Assembly: GCF_033568475.1 (NCBI RefSeq)
Contig: NW_027331831.1
Location: 3,410,001 to 3,474,000 of the forward strand
DNA: 64,000 nt
Direction: 5' to 3'
From: Henckelia pumila
Lineage: Eukaryota > Streptophyta > Magnoliopsida > Lamiales > Gesneriaceae
Part shown: piece by piece, positions 23,907 through 36,316 of the stretch
How positions within the stretch are numbered: the first letter of the stretch is position 1
How the letters are laid out: every line of letters begins with the position of its first letter
Notes under the pieces: generated by a model
The model's database searches: none
What the model saw: only the letters and a program-made list of their open reading frames with translations
What the model was told of the DNA's origin: nothing
Made by a program: the position numbers and the translations under genes

Positions 23907-26900
23907 TCAAAATCGAATGGGTAAACCATAATTGAGAAATGTTCGAATGCATCCATCCCAACCAGCTGTTACTATCACAAGACCCCACAAGTGTGGAGTG
24001 TTCAATGCGCTGAGCCAAGCATTTTTTAGAAACTTGAATTCTGATTTACGTACAGACGGTTTGCCGGTCACTTGTCTTGATTTGGGCAGGCTCTCCTCCG
24101 GCCATGTAGCAGATCCTCTGTATATGGCGTCTAAGAAAAACCCAAGGCTCATGGTAAGACAATCGGGGAAATATGCGGGTAACTTTTGGAGAAATTTCTC
24201 ATCACAATTTCCGTTTCTTAAGATACTTTCAGGTAGTGATCCCAACTTATTCTTCAATCCACACCATGGGATGGCGATGGAAGAATTGCGGGAGAAGAAA
24301 CTCTCGCGCGATCCTAAATTCTTTGGTCTAGACGATTTCTGGTCCTGGGAATTATAACTCCAGACATGGACATTTGAGTCCTCTGTGGCCGAAACAAAGT
24401 GTTCTCCATCCGAAGTGAAAGTCGCAGCAACATGACTTCCTGAACTACGATTCCCTGGAGGAGTCCAAAAAAAAATTTGAGAAGGTCACTTTGGTCACTC
24501 AGAAATAATATCATTGAACCATTTGATTCAACAAACGATGAGAATGGTGGTTTTCTATTCTACAGCGGTAAATTTATTATTATTGAATAATTTGCAAGCC
24601 GAAAGAATTTTTACAGAAATGGCAAACAAGGAAAGAAGAACTTGTCACCTCGGAACTTGCCCACAATATTGGTCCCACAAAGAATTCGAACTTGTGAATC
24701 CGCAGAAGTAACCATTACTTTGCTCGCATCACTTGGGCAAAACTGAAGGATTAACGAAATTGTCAAACTAAATAGAAACCAACAATTAACTATGACATTA
24801 ATATCTCATTTGACAACCTGAAATCCAGTTATCCTCTTCCCAGATTGCTTTTTCTTCCCTTTCAGGCAAATTTGGTCACCCAATTCCAAACGATTATCTA
24901 CACGAAAAGAGGATAAGACAGGTAAAAATCAGCTCTTAAACGCAAAAGTCAACAGAATGGAACACAGTAAAAAATGAAATAGTACAGCATTCTGCTGAGT
25001 ATCATTCTGTATGTCACTGACATGCACAACTCGTACAACATATTTACTTAATTAGAATGTTTCACATGTTAGACCATAATATCCATCACATTCTTTCAAG
25101 TTCACATTGTCCACTGGTTTCATTGCCAGTAATTTCCTATTCTCCTGAGTACATATTGTTTCAGCATTACATATTTAGGTTTGTTGTCCAGTTGCGGTAG
25201 TCAGGTATTGCCATTATGTTCCTTCCCTAATATCATTATTAGAATTTAAAATGAATAGATAAAAAGAGACTAGGAAGGAAAACGAAGGGTCGATAGTCAA
25301 AGGCCATATGCCAATGGAAATGAAAATTGGAGTGCGTATATTCAATTCAAAAACCAGTCGCTACATAAAGCAAACACATACACTAGTGATGTGTTGTGCT
25401 CTACCACAAACGTTGGCTGGCGTACAACTGTCGAATATCCGTTTAGAAGAAAACATATTTAAAAGAAATACAGAGTACAAGCATCAAGACTTTTCGGAAC
25501 ATAAATGAACGGATGATGATGTAATAAATTAACCAATATAGACAAAATCATAAGTATTGCATTGAGAAATACATCCACTTAAGCTCGTCATTGTACTTCT
25601 AGGTGTGCTCACAAAAAATCCGCATGTACTTTGTAAGGAAAGGTAAAATCTTAACAAAATTATTGTTTTTTTATGGCAACAAAATTATTCTTTTTATTGT
25701 ATTTAAATAGTTGAAAATTTGCTAGACCATTTATATTTTAATCCACTTCATTAAGGCACATAAAGTTCTCATTATGAATTGAAATGAGAATTAACAGAGT
25801 CCTAGTGTTGTTCAAGTTTTCAATTATTCTTTTAAGTATCATAGTTAAATTGGTCAAATGAGTGTGAACAAATGGCAGGTATTAATTATTGTAAAAAGCA
25901 AAGAAATTAATCTAACTTGAAAGTTTTTTTGATGCATTTCTTTTCTGTCTGAATCTGGTATCCAAATTTCAAACATCCATTGGATATACATATCTTGTTC
26001 AAACATTAAGAATCTAATCAAATACAATCACAAAAAGAGTTGTTTTTCTAGAAATATCTGAAAATTTCTTGTGACACAAAAAATAAAAAAGCAGCCAAAT
26101 TTTTACACAAAAAAAAAAGGGGGAAAACTAAGTCAAGGCTTTGTCCTGTGAATATGTAAACCCAATAAGGATGAGATGATAAGATTTGTTTAAAAATGAA
26201 ATTGTTTTATGCGCAGAATCAGATTAACTGTCTATAATGGACAAAGGGGCATTCATGTAACTTTTGAGAAAAATAAGAAAGTGCAGCTCCTTAAAAAGCA
26301 ATGGAATTCCATCAAACACTAACCAATGATATTTCATATTATCAAGTGTATAAAAAAAAGGATGACACTGCATTCAAGATCTATGACCACATAAACTTCA
26401 AAAAATAACAAACCAACAAGGTCCAATCAAAATGACTACTTATTCAACTGCTTCTGAGCATCAGAAGGCTCTTTGTTTTGCCAGTGGCTTGGTTCTAAAG
26501 CAAAAATAGAAGCAGTCTGGGATTATGTCAAGCAGATGAGCATACCTATTACATCATAGAAACGGCAATTGCCATCAATAGAGCCAACAACTCCTCCCTG
26601 AACCAAGAATAAACAGTGATTTTAAGTTTCAACAGAGATTCCAAAAGTTTTTAATAGTAAAACAGCTCGCAGTTATGTATGTGCATCAACCTTGCCATCA
26701 GGACTATAACACACCGCAGTAATGATTTCCCGAATATCAGTCCAATCAACAACTCGACAGCCTTGAACCTCCCAAATGCGTATTTTCCCATCTATTGAAC
26801 CACTGACAAAATAATTATCATCCGCAGGATTGAACTCAACGCAAGTCACTGCATCACAAATACATTAGAATTAAATTAAATACCTGTAAAAAATGTTACA

Positions 26901-28334
26901 TTAAGCAGTATATTTGCTATGTTGGTGTGAAATATTCCTGTTTCCAGATCCTTACCATAGTTATTATGAGAGAAAACTCCCAGACAATGATCATGATCCA
27001 ACCTCCACAAGCGAGCAGTTTTATCAACTGAAGATGACAGTAAATGCTGCCAGTCCGAACAGAAGCATGATTAGATTTGAAGAACATCACTTCTAATGAG
27101 AAAAACAAGAAATCACAAGCAATTGCAAAAAATAAAAATAAAAAATAGCAAATCCGGGACCACGAACCCCATTCTTAGACCATGAGAGAGCTAAAATCTC
27201 CCCTTGGTGTCCACAAAACTCGTGAAGAGGCTTCTCCAACAACTGAAAGACCTTTTGCGGAAGAATGACACAAGCTGAATCAGTCGATTTCCTCAATATT
27301 TTTGTCTGGGTAGTATTCTCTTTGGTGCCATTCAGAGGAGCTAGCTTAGAAAAATGATTCAGCGAAAAGTACAAATGGGAAGGGTCAGCATCTTGAAAAT
27401 CAATTCGTTTTACAATGTCATCTTCAAGGACTTTCCAGACACGGACAATGCCATCTTCCCCAGCACTAGCCAAATACTGACCATCAGGGCTGAACTTCAT
27501 TGTCGATATTGAGCCATTGTGGGCAAGAAATTCTTGCCCAGCATAAAGACAAGATAATTCTTTCAAGTGTTTTCTGCATACATTTACATCAACTATTCGA
27601 GAAGCAGACTCTGTCTCAGAATTAATTGCAATATTTTTATCAATGAACCGCTTTGCCTTATCAGTAATATGAGTCAAAGCATTGAATTTCTTGAGCCAAT
27701 AGTTTTTAACTTTCTTCTCTGCATCAACCAATGCACACCCTTTCAAGTCTTTTCTAAACAATCGGAACATTGGAGAACCAATTGTTTTCTGACATTCATC
27801 CATAGATAACGTTCTATCTGAACTCGTCCTACAAGATGTAGAACTCGTGCCAGTGTCTTCGAGTTCATCGACAACAACTTCAGCTTCATCGCACAAATTC
27901 TTGATTCTCCAAGTAAAATTATCCTCTATTGTACCATCTTCTAATAAATCTGTGCCGTTATATGACCGAAAGGAATGCAATGAATGACTTGAAAAAAACC
28001 GTGGGTTCGAATCCAAATCTGCCAGCACAGTCTCACCAGTATCCCTCAATCTGTCGACATCTCTTTTCGTTTCTTCATGCCACAGATCTCCTTCGTCGTC
28101 TCCAAAAGTTTTGTGCCAATTTGGACTCAAACCCATCCGTTTCAAAAACTTACCACGCCTCTCTTCAATACTATCAGGTTTCTTGCTCCAATACTCATAT
28201 CCTAAAGCACAATCTCCAAGCCCCGAACTCAAAATCTCTTCTGAGCAATCAGAAACCAAATCTGATACAGAAGATACTTCATCACGGCTGTCAAAGAACC
28301 TCTCGTCTTCTGCATCACTGTAACTAGCCATCAT
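23907..28334 (-). CDS. WD40-repeat protein, WDR44-like
   Basis: Seven coding exons with GT-AG junctions in phase: 27168-28334, 26956-27046, 26691-26848, 26546-26597, 24818-24897, 24649-24742, 23907-24454. The product is 729 residues. The first 265 are acidic and Ser-rich (a [14 protein letters not shown] start), as in plant WDR44-like proteins. WD repeats begin near 266 ([20 protein letters not shown]...VWKV), then [76 protein letters not shown], and a last [14 protein letters not shown] blade: seven in all. The family forms beta-propeller scaffolds; animal WDR44 binds Rab11, and the plant role is not well defined. Intron 4 is 1.65 kb. ATGATGG gives two possible starts one codon apart (28334 or 28331). 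Confidence 0.92.
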
Positions 28335-29060
28335 AATACTGAATTCACTGACCCAAACCTACATCCCAAAATAAATTTTGAAATAAAAAAAACAGTGCGA
28401 CATAATCAAATTGCATATACTTGTCCAGAATCACTTCAACCGAACATGTTATTTTACACCACAAGCAATATCACAGTCTCAAATAACAATAATAACAAGA
28501 ATAAAAGTCTTAAGTCTTATTTATCAGCACATAAACCCCGCATAAATTAAACTAACAAAAAAACGCCAAGTTCATAAAAATGGGGGAAAAACTAAAAAGG
28601 ACTGATAACAGATCGATTCAAACCGCGCATAACGTATTCATTCACCTAAACCACTGAAATAATCTTGAAATCAACATGTAAAACACGCCAACGCCCATAA
28701 ATGATCGAGGTTTGATACCACATAAACAAAACCAATCTAGGAAATCAAAATAACCATGTCACTTTCAGGAAAAAAAATCAAAATCGAAAATTCCCTCACC
28801 TGGGGCTGTCAAATAGCTAATTCAAACCCCAGAAAACCCATCCTCTCTCAGTCAATCTGCAGCCGAAAATTCCGCAACCTTGATAAAACCCAAGAACAGA
28901 ACATCAAGCCTACACTAAGTCCATAAATAAATAATCACAAACCAAACAAAAAAAAATGTTGCAAATAATATTTTATAGGAATTTAGAGAAGATGTGAGAT
29001 CTCAAACGAGATTTCAAATAAAGGGGAAAAAGGAACAAGGCTAGAAACTCTGCTGCATCT
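28335..29060 (-). other. 5' leader of the WD40 gene with a likely UTR intron
   Basis: On the minus strand, CCCCAG|GTGAGG at 28799/28800 and ATGTAG|GTTTGG at 28358/28359 bound a likely 441-base 5' UTR intron (28359-28799). The first leader exon would run upstream into the CT/GA-rich stretch near 29040-29110. No TATA box is clear. Confidence 0.55.
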
Positions 29061-31138
29061 CTCTGGAATGCTTCTCCCCTTTTTCTCATTCCTTTCTTTT
29101 TCTTTTTTTTTTTATTAGTATTGCTCACTTTTTCATTTATTTGTTAGATCAACCACTTTATGCGAAACTACTTTCATGCCCTCGAATCTGATACACCCGT
29201 TCAACTAACCGTTGTAACGATGACTTTTCCATCTTACGGTGATGTGTTAACATTGACATTAATTGTTATTTAAACCATAATTAATCAAATGGATCGAAAA
29301 CTTAGAATAAAAAGTCAAATTATTTGGTAAAAATAAAATTAATTAATTATATATAAGAAGTAAATTCAAATTACCACTTTATGGTACTATATATATTTAG
29401 TCAAAAAATTAATATTGTTGTGATAAAAATCAATTGCAAGAACCAAAAATTGACGCACCATCTACATGTCTGTTGCTTGATGTTATGCTGTAGAGAAAGT
29501 GGTAGCTTTACGTGTGTGGAATAATTTGAAACAAAATAGTTGACTTAATTTGGTCTATAAGTAAATTGTTAAAGTGTGAAATCATTTTATAAAATAAAAT
29601 TACAATTCCAATTACACATTATTATAACCTTATGCACAAAAAAAAAAAAAAAAAGGCAAGCGATTTTTAAGAAGTGTGGTTTGTTGTAATTCTTGACCAA
29701 ATAAAAAAGATCGAATAATGCATGCGGTGTGGTTTGTGATTACTTTTTTTTATTAATTGTGATTTTTAGAAAAAAAAATTGAAAAAAAAAAAAAAAAAAC
29801 AGTTTGATACAATTCGATTCGGGCAATTATGACGGTTAATAAAAACTTTGGTCACCCGGCCTTATATATGATGTTGAGCTGAAATATGAGATTTTTTATA
29901 TTCAACAAATAGTAGACATATAAATTGTGGAATGAACCGGAGAAAATATATATCTTAACAAACGGAACGAACTTATATACATATTAAATAATAAATATAT
30001 ATTAATGATGATTTTTTTTTGACATCTTACCTCATTTCACATTGATTGTATTGTGAGTACATATCACATGGTCGATATCATCTAATTTTTAATGGATTCT
30101 ATGTGTTTATTTAATCTTGTTGCTTGTGAATAAATTCTATATAAAAAAAATATTACATATGTAACGAAGGTTAGACACATAACACACATTATTTTAAAAA
30201 TTAATAGATATTTTTATTCGTGCAATCGATATTACTTTTAAAAATTTATAAACAATAATATAACCGTAGTCCGTATACATAACTTTTATTGTATATCTGA
30301 CATATCCCATTATTATATATAATTCAACACAAGCATTAATTAACCAACCACTGACAAGACTCAAAACATTCTTAATTATTTACATACTTAATTTATTTTT
30401 TGCAATCCATAAAATCTATATGTATATAATATAATATATTTCTAGATATTTGCGTATTGTTGAAACAAAGAACATATGGTTGTATACGTCAACTCAGTAG
30501 CCAACGTGAGAAACACACGGTTTATATATATCAAATTAATTATTCTATAAATCTCAACCATATCCTACATTTATATTTCATTTTTTTTTTAAAATCTACA
30601 TTTATATTTCATATAAGAGACTACTGCCACGGTATAAGAACATTAGATTAAGAACATTAAATTAAATTGGAAAATGCACCCAACTTACAACTCGCTCGAT
30701 GAAACCTAATTTCTAGGTCATAACTAATTGCCGACACATCTTCTTGCGCATTTTAACGATTAATGACAAATGTATAAATTTTATTGTACATATAATGTTT
30801 TCTGTGATTAATTAGAACGTGGAGTTATTATATTAAATGACAAGTAGACAACTATGCGTAATTCTATTACAAGAAGTTGACATCCACTTTTAATGTATTG
30901 CTGATTAATATATAAAATTCATTTTCAAATAATTATCTGTAAATCGTTTGTTTACTACTTTCTTATTATATGATACACAGGAAATTACACCAAAGTTTTT
31001 ATGTTGAATTATTATTATTTGCCTTGTAATGTTGCAAGTGACAGAGACATGTCCAGAAAATGGAATCGATCCCACACCTTATCATGATACATTCATTACT
31101 CAGCATTACGCTTCTCGTTTTTATCTCGACTTGTTGGA
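29061..31138. other. AT-rich spacer
   Basis: No gene was found. A-runs occur at about 29637-29654 and 29781-29800. A small direct repeat around a T/A run lies at 30565-30612 and is listed separately. Confidence 0.55.
30565..30612. repeat. 17-bp direct repeat flanking a T9A4T insertion
   Basis: CTACATTTATATTTCAT occurs at 30565-30581 and again at 30596-30612, separated by 14 bases consisting only of nine T, four A and a T. It looks like a tiny insertion with a target-site duplication. Confidence 0.7.
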
Positions 31139-31256
31139 TTCTACGTCCAATGTTTGTCATGTTATCATCCAATAGATTGTTGGAATTGATTATTAATAAT
31201 TTTTTAAGATCAAAATTAGAAATAGTCAGGGATTGTTAAAGACATACATTGGACGT
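31139..31256. repeat. Short foldback with about 20-bp inverted ends
   Basis: TTCTACGTCCAATGTTTGTC at the left is matched in inverse by GACATACATTGGACGTAGAC at the right with two differences. The interior is 75-80 bases. It sits exactly against the left edge of the endogenous virus fragment, so it could be a MITE at the junction. Confidence 0.5.
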
Positions 31257-31889
31257 AGACATAAAAGGTAAAGAATTTTTCAAATAAACTCAAAGACATA
31301 AGACAACTCCAGAGTTTTTTTGGAGTAGTTAATTTCGCAGGGATGTTCATTAACAACCTAGCAATGTACAGAAAGGTGTTCAATCCTTTGTTAAAAAAGG
31401 ATGCTAGGTTTATATGGACAGAAGACCATACTCAAGGGGTAAACCAATTAAAGGAGATATGTAAGAATCTCCCAAAAATGGCTATACCCGAAGATGAAGA
31501 TGATCTGGTTTTATTTACGGATGCTAGTGACGATTGGTGGGCAACAGTCCTTACCAAGATCACTCCGGATGGAGAAATACCATGCAGATACTGTAGCGGT
31601 CTTTTTTCAGAATCAGAGGCCATCAGATGACATATCAACGAAAAGGAATTTTATGCAGTTAAAAGGGCTTTCGAAAAATGACCATTATTTTTACTTGCTA
31701 AAAAATTCACGCTAAAGGTTGATAACACCCAGGTACAAGCTTTCTTAAAAAATAAGATTGAATCTAAACCTGATAAAGCTAGGTTATTAAGATGGCAAGC
31801 ATTATGTCAAAATTATATTTTTGATATAGTTATTATTAAATCTCATGAAAATATTCTTGCAGATTTCTTAACAAGAGATGGAAGGCAGT

Positions 31890-33260
31890 GACGTGAATTT
31901 CATCATGAAAATGCAGAGGCATCTCAGGAAACACCTTGGGTTGCTTCAAACCGAGTTCAACCAGTTAGCCATTAATGTTGAAATGGCTGGCAGGTTACAA
32001 CAAGCTGATCAGGTCAAAGTATCTAATCGAATTACATGATGTATGCAAGCTCAAACACAACTATGTGCTGCTATTCAAGGGCCAATTGTAAAGGTCATAG
32101 AGAAACCATTGGTTTCTCATAAATAAGATATGCTAAAACCATTAGTTTTACAAAAACAAGAAATACAACCACCGGTTGGAAAACAAGATGTTGAGGAAGC
32201 TAAAACTCAAAAAACAAGTGCTAATCTATCATCAGCTTTTGATGATCTAGATGAAGCAACAATTGATGAGGATTTCTCATCAAGTCAACCCTTCGCCTCT
32301 GGGGTAAAAGAGGAAGAGATCAATTTTAGGTCCAACACTGACAAGGGCAAATCTAAGAACGATACTAATCCAGCTATTATTTCTCCATTTCAGTTTTATC
32401 AACAGAGGTGAGAGAAATTAAGTACAAGAAGTGAAATTAACCCTAACACTTGCAGGGTTGATGTTGCAGGGATATATCCAAGGGTATGGCTAAAAAACAA
32501 TGTCAATCCTAAGGATGTAAAGCATTGATATGAATTTGGAGCCTTGGTCTCAGTTTATACAACGTCACCAAGCTTCCCGGAGATATCACAGTTACCCAAA
32601 TGGATTCAGGAAGCAGTCCAAGAAACATGGGCAAATAACGACCATTTGTCCAGAGGAGATGTGCTTGCATTATATTTCTTTAGTGCAGCTCCAGAACCAA
32701 CAGGGAAAGGATCACACGAACCCTTTCATTTCATCAAGCTAAGGAGACCTGACATGAATAATCAAAGATTCATTAAGAACCCTATTCCTGAGGAAATACC
32801 ATTAGTGTCCATTTTTGGAGAAAATGAAATCTCAACCAGAAGGGCATGGGGTATTTGGGTTTGTCTCACCGAGATGAACAAGGTCAAGTTTTCGTTCAAA
32901 TTTTATCAGAATTCTGCGAACGGATCATTCCTAACACAATGATAGGAAAAACTACGGCTTTTGCGAAAGAACTCTTCGAAAAGAAGAGAAACTTTTTATG
33001 GAACAACAAGCTGCCGGGAAGTAAAGAGACTCGCCGAAAATTTTGTAACATGGCTCATATCGGAAGATGGTCAGAGAACATCTGCCCAGAGTATCCCAGC
33101 CAGAAGGAGCCAGAATTCGGAAAAAACTTCAGACCCCGAACGGATCGAAAAGATTTTTTCGAGACAAGCAAAGGTGGACAAGGACCACCAAAGATGCGTT
33201 TTCACAGGGGCCTACTTCAAAAGCAAAAGATGCCCCGACAACAATAAAACAGGCATGTGA
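31890..33260 (+). pseudogene. Fossil downstream frame of the endogenous caulimovirid
   Basis: The order is a Gln-rich coiled-coil-like start, an acidic Ser-rich linker (SSAFDDLDEATIDEDFSSSQ), a globular-looking part with ISQLPKWIQEAVQETW and RRAWGIWVCL, and a basic Lys/Arg-rich tail. The function of such frames is unknown. Its place after RNase H and before a 35S-like promoter is the main ground for the viral assignment. It is broken. Confidence 0.5.
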
Positions 33261-33293
33261 GGAGAATAAAGCCAAAAGAAAGTGGCAGGTATG

Positions 33294-33560
33294 TGATTCC
33301 TCCACTAGTAAAAGATGACATCAATAATGACATAAAAAATACAAGACAGCTGCCTCCTCCACTAGTAAAAGATATAATCAATAATGGCATAAAGAAATAG
33401 AAGATAGCTGTAAGATTTCCTGAAGTTTCTCGGTGAAACGAGTGGAACCTCAGCTATAAATACAAGCGTTCAAGGAAGTTGGAGATATCGATCATTCCCT
33501 TAAGTTTTCTTACAAATAAATTGTTGTAATATTTCTCTCTCTATTGTATTAAGTTTTTTT
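33294..33560 (+). promoter_or_regulatory. Fossil 35S-like pararetroviral promoter region
   Basis: Two direct repeats of about 57 bases (starting near 33297 and 33354; each with CCTCCACTAGTAAAAGAT and an ATCAATAATG phrase) lie upstream of CTATAAATACAAG (near 33454) and a GGAAGTTGGAGA leader. The pattern resembles caulimovirid promoters with tandem TGACAT-type enhancer motifs. Whether it still drives transcription is unknown. Confidence 0.5.
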
Positions 33561-33600
33561 TATGTATTACAAGAACAAGGCTACTATGAGTAGCTAAACA

Positions 33601-34737
33601 AGTTGTCTTCTCGTCTTCAAAAGATTTGATTTATGTACTAATATCATGTCTGAATAATTTATTTAAAGTCTTGTTCTTTCATGCTCATATTTTATAATTA
33701 AATTTATATACCATACGCCTTAAGGTAGAAAACGAATTAAGGCTGTGCTGGGTGTCGTTGAAGGAGCTTATGCAGAAACCATCTGTTGCGACTGCGTGGT
33801 TGGAGTGTGAGGAGCACTTCGTAAAACTCGGCAGGTATGACCCGACGACATTTTGGTCAAAGAGGTATTTAAATTTATTTCATTTGCGTAACTGATAGTC
33901 TTGCATGGTCGGGACTGGTTCGATAGGTTAACAATGTCACGTACAAAGGATTAGTTGCTAAATAATATTTAATTCAAAAATGGGGACCACTAGGGAGTTG
34001 AAATAAAGAAAATTATAATTAGGGAGTTAAGATAAATCTTGAAGAGTTGGTAGGGATTTTTAAATCATTTACCCTTCATTTAAACTCCTATATTGTAAAC
34101 ACATGGGATTGTTTATATTGAAAAATTGTAAGTAATTAAAAGAATTATAATTTATATAAAATTTAAATTCAGTGCAATACTTAGAACTCATACTGATATT
34201 GACTTTATTCTAAGTTTTGTTGTAATATAATTAACTCTGAATTTTCAAATATCGCGTGTAAGAACTTTGACCATTCTTGCCGTATCAAGAAATATATTTG
34301 ACGTTGAACATTCTTGTGGTTAGCTATTTGGCAAAATGGGTCGGTAGTCAATGCCGACCCACTATACATATATATATATATATATATACATACATAATAT
34401 ATATATATATATATATATATATGCATGCATTTATTTTAAGTTAGTTTCCATTTTTTTTTCTTGCCTTTCCTTTATAAGTCGTAACTAAATCTTGAAAACT
34501 GCTAAATTAAAATCGAATAATTCAATTTGTTTGATTATTAATTAATCACCACGAATCAAAATGTAGCAATTTCAAAGAAATTTGGAGGACAAAAGATTAG
34601 AATTGATACTTGGCGTGCATGAGATGTAGTTGAACAAATTAGTTTTGAACATATATGTACACAGTATAGTTTTAATAAAATATGTAAATCGTATAACACA
34701 AGGTAGCTAGGTTAATTGAATCATTGAATATAATTAT
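33601..34737. other. Spacer with an orphan open frame and a (TA)n tract
   Basis: (TA)n lies at about 34367-34424, preceded by a small hairpin TGGGTCGG/CCGACCCA (34338-34362). The orphan frame at 33733-33866 is listed separately. Confidence 0.5.
33733..33866 (+). other. GC-rich orphan exon-like segment, unknown
   Basis: A frame of about 45 codons (VENELRLCWVSLKEL ... WLECEEHF ... GRYDPTTFW) stands out from the AT-rich surroundings and is bordered by AAG|GTAGAA and AGAG|GTATTT splice-like sites. I do not recognise it. It may be a captured host exon, or part of the adjacent viral fossil. Confidence 0.3.
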
Positions 34738-34938
34738 GGGTGAGTTTTCGGTATACCATATAAAAAATATTGATATTAAAAAAATTCACACTAATCGAAA
34801 TTTTGATATGGAAAAAATTCATATTAATACTGTATAGATACAAAAAAAAATCGATATACTAAAAATATATATATATTAAAAAAAATTCGGTACGGCATGA
34901 CAAAAAATCGATATTTTGTTTCGATATCTCAGTCCTAA
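34738..34938 (+). repeat. Dispersed GGTATACC-type repeat, copy 2
   Basis: It matches 11783-11998 in the same orientation, sharing GGTATACCATATAAAAAATATTG-like and ATTCGGTACGG-like blocks and the CCTAA end. Confidence 0.6.
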
Positions 34939-35099
34939 ATATAATACATGATTTTAAAGTAAGATAGTATTCCGTCTATGTTAATTATACATAAAATTAG
35001 ATTAAACTCCATCGAAAACAAAATATTTGGAATTCCTGCTTTACCGTCCAAATCATGTGATCGGTCGAATATCTGCATTTTTCTCTTTTTCCCGTAATT

Positions 35100-35460
35100 T
35101 AGGTTTCGTTTGAACATGTACTTATAAAACGTTTTTATAAAAATATTTTTTAAAATATTTTTATAAGATATTTTAAAAGTTGTTTTAAGAATAAATATGT
35201 GTTTGAACAACTATTATTTAAAAATATTTTAATTTAACATTTCAAAAGTAATGTTCGTCTTTACCTTCCATATTTTCATTTTAAAAACATCTAAAAATAT
35301 ATTTCAAGTGTTTTTTTTAAAAAACTATACTTAGATAAAACTTTTTAAAAAAAAAATTCAAAAACATTTTACAAAAAATTTATCTAAACACATACTTTAA
35401 GTTTTTTACACTTATAAAACACTATAAAAGTTTTTAAATACATGTCCAAACAGAACTTTA
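35100..35460. mobile_element. MITE with GTTTGRACATGTA terminal repeats
   Basis: TAGGTTTCGTTTGAACATGTA at the left is matched in inverse by TACATGTCCAAACAGAACTTTA at the right. The interior consists of TTTTTAAAAATATTTT-type runs. Ends of this type are familiar from plant MITEs. No clear target duplication is visible. Confidence 0.65.
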
Positions 35461-35721
35461 TATTATACACACGATCATTTAAATGGACTTGGGTACAGTG
35501 AAAAGATCTATATGATCACTTGACTCATGAGATGAGATGATAAATAACATAAATCTTTTTTATATATCTTATTAAACTCGAGTCAAAATGTGGAATAACG
35601 AAATTAAGATCCTCTTCCGCTTTTGGGATGAGATGATAAATTTGAATAATAGGATAAGATAACTATTTTTTAAGTAAAATTATTGTAAATTTCGAATCAA
35701 ACATAAAATGATGTAAAGATA

Positions 35722-35783
35722 TTGATTATCATATTTCACACCAAACTATGCTTTGATTATCATATTTCACACCAAACTATGCT
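35722..35783 (+). repeat. Perfect 31-bp tandem duplication
   Basis: A 31-base unit (start TTGATTATCATATTTC) occurs at 35722 and again directly at 35753 with no differences, so it is recent. Confidence 0.9.
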
Positions 35784-36137
35784 TACTTTTAAACATATAA
35801 CTAAAACCCACAATAAAAAGTGAGTGAGCTAAATGTTTTTAGTAAAAGTCCAGTACCATTGATAATTTGTTTAATTGTTTTCATGTATAAGTGTTTTTAA
35901 AGTATTTTCATCTGAATTTATATTGAAAATTAATTATAGTATTTAACTCGAAAGTAGTAGTTTAAATGTCCTAAAACATTTTTTTTTCTCTTTATTGAGT
36001 TCGGCGAAATCTTCTGCTTAGGAAAAAAAATACTTGAAACATTTTACATGTTATAAACAATATAATTTCTTTCCCAATATTCAATTATCATCTAATCATT
36101 TATAGATATTCAAAACGCACATATAACATGCACCAAA

Positions 36138-36159
36138 AAAACACACACACACACACACA
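36138..36159. repeat. (AC)n microsatellite
   Basis: A run of about eleven AC units follows an A-rich stretch. Confidence 0.8.
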
Positions 36160-36316
36160 TCGCAAAAAAATTTATGGGCACAAGAGTTTTGGTACTTATT
36201 TGATGGCATGTGAGGTTTTAACACATCAAAATTTCACGAACATAATTCACTGAATTTTTTGTCGCGGTTTTCAACCACAAATTCATATCACTCCTAATTG
36301 TAATAACATAAATTTA

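Larger units (their letters stand above)
31255..33600 (+). mobile_element. Endogenous caulimovirid (pararetrovirus) fragment
   Basis: The left part (about 31255-31890) encodes the end of reverse transcriptase and an RNase H domain: RQLQSFFGVVNFAGMF-type, PEDEDDLVLFTDASDDWWA, a HINEKEFYAVKRA block and SHENILADFLTRDG. These are caulimovirid rather than Metaviridae in style. A second coding region follows (about 31890-33260), then a promoter-like region. A separate frame downstream of RNase H fits the florendovirus layout; that genus call is inference. The fragment lacks movement and coat regions, carries several breaks and is an old fossil. Confidence 0.72.

Noticed and set aside
28000-28016. 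tRNA B-box-like GGGTTCGAATCC
   Set aside because: It lies inside the WD40 coding exon with no matching A box or cloverleaf.
27929-28327. 132-codon plus-strand frame
   Set aside because: It is antisense to WD40 exon 1; the minus-strand protein is clearly the real one.
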